Translations under genes and position numbers: made by a program | Notes under the pieces: model-generated | What the model saw: the letters and a program-made list of their open reading frames with translations, nothing else | Databases searched by the model: none | Told to the model about the DNA's origin: nothing | Shown here: positions 58,667 to 64,000 of the stretch, in pieces | How positions within the stretch are numbered: the first letter of the stretch is position 1 | Layout of the letters: every line of letters starts with the position of its first letter | NCBI GenBank assembly: GCA_012959765.1 | Contig: DUCO01000030.1 | Coordinates: forward strand, 124,001 to 188,000 | Direction: 5' to 3' | Length of the DNA stretch: 64,000 nt | Origin: Dehalococcoidia bacterium | GTDB lineage: Bacteria > Chloroflexota > Dehalococcoidia > Lucifugimonadales > Lucifugimonadaceae

Positions 58667-59560
58667 ATGGCAGATCGATCTTTCAGCGGGGGCTTCCCTA
58701 TTCTGCAGATGCCTTTCAACGAGGCTGGCCAGATTCTTTTTGAAGATCTCAGAGCGGAAGTAGAGTACGCGATCCGGGGTGGCGTCCACGGCGTTGGTAT
58801 CGCGTACGGCTCCGAGATTAACAAGCTCGATGACCACGAACGCGACGAAGTCCTGAGCGCAGTTGTCGATCAGGCAAACGGCCGCATTAAAGTCGTGATG
58901 AACACCGGCGCACCGTCCACAGTTCAAACCATTCACTACACCCGCGCGGCAAAAGTACTTGGTGCCGATGCCGTGATGATCGCACCACCCGGAATAGCTG
59001 GCATCCCAACACCCCTCGTACGCCAGCACTTCCTCGAGGTTGCTGAAAGCACCGAAATTCCGATCTACATGCAAGACATGACCGGCGCCGGGATGCCCCC
59101 TGCACTACTCGCCGATCTATCGCAGGCTCACGAAAATCTCTGCTACGCCAAAATAGAAACACTCCCAACACCGAACAGGTTCAGTGAAACTGCCGAACTC
59201 GCAGGTGACCGTTTGTCGATGTTTGGCGGTGCAAACGGTGTCTTCTTTATCGAAGAACTACGACACGGATCCGTTGGCACGATGCAGGGAATCGCCCTCT
59301 GCGACATTGTTCGCAAAACATGGGATGCCTTCCAGGCTGGCGATGAAATTGCCGCCGAGTCGCTGTGGAACCACTACCAGCCGCTGGTAAAGCATTACAC
59401 GCTCGCTGAAGGCCAGCTTTACTGGATTGCCAAAGAGATTCTGCGCAGACGTGAAGTGTTCACCGAAGCGTACCCGCGAATGCCAGCGGTAAAGCCCGAC
59501 GCAGGTCTTTACCGCGAACTCGACTCACTGATGGAACGACTCGGAGTGGCACCCATTTGA
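58667..59560 (+). CDS. Dihydrodipicolinate synthase family protein
   Basis: GGFPILQMPFNEAGQILFEDLRAEVEYAIRGGVHGVGIAYGSE; PIYMQDMTGAGMPPALLADL; CYAKIETLPTP. Confidence 0.88.
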   Translation: MADRSFSGGFPILQMPFNEAGQILFEDLRAEVEYAIRGGVHGVGIAYGSEINKLDDHERDEVLSAVVDQANGRIKVVMNTGAPSTVQTIHYTRAAKVLGADAVMIAPPGIAGIPTPLVRQHFLEVAESTEIPIYMQDMTGAGMPPALLADLSQAHENLCYAKIETLPTPNRFSETAELAGDRLSMFGGANGVFFIEELRHGSVGTMQGIALCDIVRKTWDAFQAGDEIAAESLWNHYQPLVKHYTLAEGQLYWIAKEILRRREVFTEAYPRMPAVKPDAGLYRELDSLMERLGVAPI

Positions 59561-60135
59561 GCAACCTGCGAGCAGTAGGCGGTGGCGCGCTAAAACCCCA
59601 GCTAGAAATGATCCGCGGCAACGATCCAGCGCCATCGGTTCCAACACTCGCGCCCGGCTACCTACTGCGTCAGGTGAGCCTTGAAGACAGGCACTCGTAC
59701 TCCCAAACGTTCCAGACCGCCTTCGACGACCCTTCACCTTTCGGCGATCTGATGAAACACACCCTGCTGGGTGGCTTCTACGTAGTTGAACACATGCCCA
59801 CAGGCACGGTCGTTGCGGCATCAACTGCGGCTGTCTACAAGAAGTCGCAGCATCCCGACGGACACAGCCTGCAGTGGGTAGTCGCCCACTCCAACCACCG
59901 CGGTATCGGTGCCGGGCAGGCAACCGTTGCAGCAGCTACCCAATCGCTTGCCGACAATGCACCAAAATACTCGTATTTATCGACAGATGACTTTCGAATC
60001 CCGGCGATCAGCATCTACCTGAAACTCGGCTGGAAACCACTGCTCTATCAAGAAGACATGGCGCTCCGCTGGGGCACAGTATTCAAACTACTGAACATCC
60101 CCTACAACGAAAATGACTGGCCGACCGCACCCTGA
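59557..60135 (+). CDS. GNAT-family N-acetyltransferase
   Basis: LQWVVAHSNHRGIGAGQATVAAATQSL; STDDFRIPAISIYLKLGWKPLLYQ. Confidence 0.85.
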   Translation: MSNLRAVGGGALKPQLEMIRGNDPAPSVPTLAPGYLLRQVSLEDRHSYSQTFQTAFDDPSPFGDLMKHTLLGGFYVVEHMPTGTVVAASTAAVYKKSQHPDGHSLQWVVAHSNHRGIGAGQATVAAATQSLADNAPKYSYLSTDDFRIPAISIYLKLGWKPLLYQEDMALRWGTVFKLLNIPYNENDWPTAP

Positions 60136-60168
60136 TTACGTCAGCCGTCGATTGACCACAAGAAACAC

Positions 60169-60294
60169 TGTCATCCTGATGAAAATCAGGATCTGTGCTC
60201 AAACACAAACAACCAATCAACCCAACCATCACTCAAAAGGCAAGAAAAAGTCGCCTAGCGACCTGTCATCCTGAATTCATTTTCAGGATCTAAA
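60169..60294. repeat. Composite C-B-C dispersed repeat
   Basis: TGTCATCCTGATGAAAATCAGGATCTGTG (60169-60197), GAAAAAGTCGCCTAGCGACC (60244-60263), TGTCATCCTGAATTCATTTTCAGGATCTAAA (60264-60294). Confidence 0.92.
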
Positions 60295-60463
60295 ACCGAC
60301 CAACGCGAAAACACCTGCCATCCCAGCCAACACTCGTCGCCCTCAAGCCCCCCCCAAAAAAACAATTACCGAAACTCTGCATGACAGTAATGAACGATGC
60401 TATTCTGCCATTCATGCTTAGTTCTGCAGAACCCGACTGGCTAGTCAGACGGGAAATGTGCCG

Positions 60464-60610
60464 ATGCCACGTGCAGCACAACTGAATGGTTACCAATCGA
60501 TGCCCAGTTTGACCTGTCCTAAATGTGGAAACTGCTTTTCGCAAGACAGATTTGATTCGTTCCCCGGCCACGTCGATTCGTGTCTTGCCCTGTTGTTAGA
60601 CATGGTGTAG
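60464..60610 (+). CDS. Small (48 aa) C2HC / UBZ-like zinc-finger protein candidate
   Basis: MPRAAQLNGYQSMPSLTCPKCGNCFSQDRFDSFPGHVDSCLALLLDMV*; pattern C-x2-C-x(n)-H-x3-C. Below the ORF-track length cut-off. Confidence 0.5.
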   Translation: MPRAAQLNGYQSMPSLTCPKCGNCFSQDRFDSFPGHVDSCLALLLDMV

Positions 60611-60618
60611 CACCCAGT

Positions 60619-60665
60619 GTGGAGTCCCGGTTTTCCAATCTTGTGGAGTCCGGTTTTTCCAATCT
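60619..60665. repeat. Near-perfect tandem direct repeat (two copies, about 23 bp)
   Basis: GTGGAGTCCCGGTTTTCCAATCT (60619-60641) and GTGGAGTCCGGTTTTTCCAATCT (60643-60665). Confidence 0.9.
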
Positions 60666-61478
60666 ATGGAGTTGGCTTTGCGAACTTTTGAACAAAATCG
60701 ACTATCCCCCAATAGCGGGGACCCCGATCCGTTTGGAGAAACTCAGCCGAAGCCAACAGCACCACCGCAGGCCGCGGATTATCCGCTCGGCCCCATTCGA
60801 CGGCTCGGGGTAGATGCGCTGTGGCTGGAAGTTTCCCCTCTTGGGGGAGAAAGGCTAGGAATAGGATCAACGCTAGAAATAGCCGATAGTCCAATCCGCT
60901 GGATTGAATTTGGCTCTGGCGTTTCGGCCTATGTGCCAGATGCGCGCCTGAAGTTACCTGTGCCAGATGTACACATCGAGGATTTTGGTTCAGGATGGCA
61001 GGTCACGGCGGAACTGACGGATTTTAGCCTGCTCATAATTGAACATCTCGAGGGAAATGCAGGTGGCGGCAAGAGAATTAGAGGAGCCTGGGGAGGCTCA
61101 CCTTTTCATGTGGAAGCTTTTCCAGACGACGTTCCCGAAGGGGGTTACTGGATTATTGGGTGGCTCGACTGGAACCCCGAATGGGGTCCAGGACCGTGGA
61201 ACCACCTCGTGGCCATTGCCAATCGACTACTAGATGTCCCAGTCCCCAAAAAAAGAGTAGTCACCGAAGAATCGCCCACAAAGCACCCGCACCGACCACC
61301 ATCTGAAGCATCAGTCACTAATCTCAGCCAACACTCGCCGACCGTCCAGAAAACGTCGCCTCGCGACCCTAGTGACCGGGTGGTGGCACCACTACGTCGC
61401 CATACGCATGCCTTGAACCGACCATGTTCGAATGCTCAAACACATCGAGCGCCGCCTCGTACAGGGCAGGCTCGATAG
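60666..61478 (+). CDS. Hypothetical protein (boundaries uncertain; C-terminus overlaps repeat and a minus-strand gene)
   Basis: Continuous ORF with Trp/Gly-rich FHVEAFPDDVPEGGYWIIGWLDWNPEWGPGPWNHLVAIANRLL; LEVSPLGGERLG is encoded by a dispersed repeat. Confidence 0.4.
   Translation: MELALRTFEQNRLSPNSGDPDPFGETQPKPTAPPQAADYPLGPIRRLGVDALWLEVSPLGGERLGIGSTLEIADSPIRWIEFGSGVSAYVPDARLKLPVPDVHIEDFGSGWQVTAELTDFSLLIIEHLEGNAGGGKRIRGAWGGSPFHVEAFPDDVPEGGYWIIGWLDWNPEWGPGPWNHLVAIANRLLDVPVPKKRVVTEESPTKHPHRPPSEASVTNLSQHSPTVQKTSPRDPSDRVVAPLRRHTHALNRPCSNAQTHRAPPRTGQAR
61349..61368. repeat. Module B hairpin just past the stop of the 61369..62256 gene
   Basis: GAAAACGTCGCCTCGCGACC. Confidence 0.9.
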
Positions 61479-62256
61479 CAATACTGCCCGACCATGTCCC
61501 CAGCTGCTGATAAGCGCCTACAGCCGAAGCAATGGCCGATACATCCATGTCGGGGAAGAAACTGGCCTCCGCCTGAGCAATCTCCATCGGATCGGCAGTG
61601 TTCACCCACTCCCGTGAAGCCTTGAACGCCGCGGCAAACCGCTTCGCATCATCAGTCTCTAGCCAGTCCCAGCGTCCAACCAAACTCGAAAACGCCACCG
61701 GACCCACAGCCTCGCCAACCGAAGCCACAATGTGAGCCTGATCATCGTTCTCCAGCTGCTGCGGAAAAGCGCCCTGCTCGTGGAAATAATCGCCCTCACC
61801 ACGTCTCCACTGAGCCAACATCTCAGCGCCACCGGGAGAATCGATATCGTCGACCTTCTCCAGATCTACCCCCTCCTTATGCGCGCCATAACGCAGCATC
61901 GCCTCGGGCTGCCCACCGTGAACATGCAAAAATTTTCCGCTGAGAAGTTTCTTCCACGAAAAACCAGCATCAGGATTTCGAGCGGCGATAAAGAAGCCGT
62001 CATACCTGTTGATCTGGGCGAAGTGAGCGAACGGAGCCTTCGTGCCGTTATCCAAAGGACCCCAGCTCGCCGAAACAGCAGCCTGAGCAACATCCATCCG
62101 ACCCGCAGCGACCTCACCTCCGCTACTACTACCAGCCTCAACAACGTGGTACTCGCCCGTAAGTCCCTCTTTCTCGAGAAATCCTCCGGCGATCGTGCAG
62201 ATCATCGGGCTGTAAAAAGCCGAGTGGCGCGAAGCCATAATGTTGAGTTTGGTCAT
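61369..62256 (-). CDS. ABC transporter substrate-binding / NMT1-like periplasmic protein
   Basis: SPMICTIAGGFLEKEGLTGEYHVVEAGSSSGGEVAAGRMDVAQAAVSASW; MLAQWRRGEGDYFHEQGAFPQQL. Confidence 0.75.
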   Translation of the reverse strand: MTKLNIMASRHSAFYSPMICTIAGGFLEKEGLTGEYHVVEAGSSSGGEVAAGRMDVAQAAVSASWGPLDNGTKAPFAHFAQINRYDGFFIAARNPDAGFSWKKLLSGKFLHVHGGQPEAMLRYGAHKEGVDLEKVDDIDSPGGAEMLAQWRRGEGDYFHEQGAFPQQLENDDQAHIVASVGEAVGPVAFSSLVGRWDWLETDDAKRFAAAFKASREWVNTADPMEIAQAEASFFPDMDVSAIASAVGAYQQLGTWSGSIAIEPALYEAALDVFEHSNMVGSRHAYGDVVVPPPGH

Positions 62257-62345
62257 TTATGATTCCTGAAGGCTACCGAATACGGGTGGGAGTTTCGGTA
62301 ATTTTGGATGGCGGTGATTCTACCCTGTCGAACCGCTGCCCGGAC

Positions 62346-63519
62346 TCACTGCCAAATAAGTAGCTGGCCATCTTCAGTCGACGCGCCAAGAATCAACGAC
62401 CCGCCCGGTGTCTCCACAACAGCCAGGTTCGAAGCCAACCGCGAGCCCAACTCCAACTCCCACACCTCCTCAACCGAATCGCCAACCAGCCGGTAGTACT
62501 GCGCTATGCCCCCAATATGCGGCGTACGAACAACAGCAATCTCCATCTCGCCATCAGGCCCAAACGGCGCAACAGCAATCTGATGCAACCACCGAGACCC
62601 CGTACCGATAGGCTCCGATTCAGCAATCACCCGCAGCCCTGCCGAATCGTGCCCAAACACAACCAACCGCGAACCGCTACCAGACCGGCTCACAGTAGTA
62701 ACAATTTCTTCTTTCCCGTCACCATCCACATCAGCCACCAAAGGAAACAGACCTTCGAACACCTCGTCCTCGGCCAAGTCGTACCGCAGCAAATACCGGT
62801 CATCACTATATAAGGAAATCGCGATCAGACTCGCCCACTCGATCCGATCTCCAAGCGCCCCGTGCGGATAACGTTCTGTTGGATTTGAATACGAATACAT
62901 GTCCAGACCATTCCCAAAAACGGGAATCGAGTCAGGAAGCGTTGCCAGCGTATGAAGCGTGGTCAGTCCTTTGTAAGTGATGAGTGTTCTCTCGTCGATT
63001 TTCCCGAACCGAACCCCTTCTACCAGATGGCTCAGGCCTGCAGTGTGGACGTTCTCAGCCGGGATCGTTCTCAGCCGCTGGATGCGCTCCTACCAACAAC
63101 ATCGGTGGAACCAGACCGTCATGAAGTGAGTTGTAGATACCGCCCACCGTTGCCGGTTCACCAGCAAGCGTGATCCGCTGCCCACTTGCATAACCATCAC
63201 TCCCCACTACAGACCACGCCGACCCGCCACGTGGATGGAGCGAGCCGAGTACCCAGCGGGGAAGGAACTCCGCCGAAACGAGCTCGATCGGCACTGTATT
63301 TTCGTTGATCTGCCCCGTGCCCGAAAAATTTCTGTTGCCTGAGACGTTGCCGTATGTAAGACCTACTGAGAACGTGGAACTTCCGGCTGAACTGAGAGAT
63401 AAGGGCACGGTTGGCCTAGCAATAGTTGGCGTCGGTGATATCCCATTTGTTTCTTCGTTATCACTACATCCGGCAGCCATCGCCACAAGAACCACCACCA
63501 CTAGCAGAAACCTTATCAA
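62346..63519 (-). pseudogene. Lipoprotein with FG-GAP/VCBS-like C-terminal region, frameshifted by a 16-nt tandem duplication
   Basis: N-part ORF 63055..63519 (lipobox LVAMAAGCSD) and C-part 62346..62900 (VADVDGDGKEEIVTTV). The connecting frame translates AAENVHTAGLSHLVEGVRFGKIDERTLITYKGLTTLHTLATLPDSIPVFGNGLDMYSYSN. Confidence 0.8.
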
Positions 63520-63642
63520 TGTCTCACCTTACAAAGTTGCACCCGGTTGTCACGCACCGTAATCTTCCCGCAGCCAATCCTACCGCCAGCGCCCAGCGCA
63601 CCGCGCACGTGCAGTTCCTCAATTCAGAAACGAGAACTAGAA

Positions 63643-64000
63643 ATGTCCAACCTGCGAATCACCAAGATCGAAGTCCACGAATTTACGTTTCCAATGAACG
63701 ACGTCGGCAAAGACTACAACGGTTTCAACCTCGTCTACGAAAAAGGCGGGCAGCAAACCGGCTACGCATACGCCATGAAAGTCCACACCAACGAAGGCGT
63801 AACCGGCGAATACGTGGGTGGCGATTCACCAAGCTTTGCCGAATTCAACATGTTCGCCAAATACCTCATCGGCAAAGATCCTCTCCAGCGCGAACTCATC
63901 TACAACGACGTAAAACGTGCCATGCGCAAGTACGACAAAATGGGCATGGGCCCAATCGATATCGCACTCTGGGATCTCGCAGGCAAGCTCTACAACGCAC
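63643..64000 (+). CDS. Mandelate racemase / muconate-lactonizing enzyme family (enolase superfamily), N-terminal part, truncated by window end
   Basis: Manual translation MSNLRITKIEVHEFTFPMNDVGKDYNGFNLVYEKGGQQTGYAYAMKVHTNEGVTGEYVGG..MGPIDIALWDLAGKLYNA. Confidence 0.88.
   Translation, partial: MSNLRITKIEVHEFTFPMNDVGKDYNGFNLVYEKGGQQTGYAYAMKVHTNEGVTGEYVGGDSPSFAEFNMFAKYLIGKDPLQRELIYNDVKRAMRKYDKMGMGPIDIALWDLAGKLYNA

Overview
This 64 kb window comes from a bacterial chromosome. Gene content and dispersed repeats look like a Chloroflexota (SAR202 / Dehalococcoidia-like) lineage; that is inference, because no rRNA is present. It contains: (i) a pyrimidine operon pyrR-pyrB-pyrC-carA-carB on the minus strand, with a recognisable PyrR-type attenuation leader, and the 5' part of pyrF truncated at the left edge; (ii) modABC; (iii) a catabolic/transport gene complement: three 2-hydroxyacid dehydrogenases, two HpcH/HpaI aldolases, an aldehyde dehydrogenase, a DHDPS-family enzyme, a formamidase, a sulfatase, MFS and DMT transporters, and a partial mandelate-racemase-family gene at the right edge; (iv) an MBOAT plus SGNH-like acyltransferase pair, an orphan cheW, and several lineage-specific lipoprotein and membrane genes. 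I saw no rRNA, tRNA, CRISPR array, transposase or phage module. The most interesting signals are not in the ORF track: a structured intergenic RNA candidate with an H-type pseudoknot (about 25585-25818), the PyrR leader, a mosaic family of short palindromic repeats (one module keeps its hairpin while the stem sequence changes, and it encodes the same C-terminal peptide in CarA and PyrC), a 48-aa C2HC zinc-finger ORF, a three-repeat membrane protein, and five disrupted genes, some with inverted repeats or a 16-nt duplication at the lesion.
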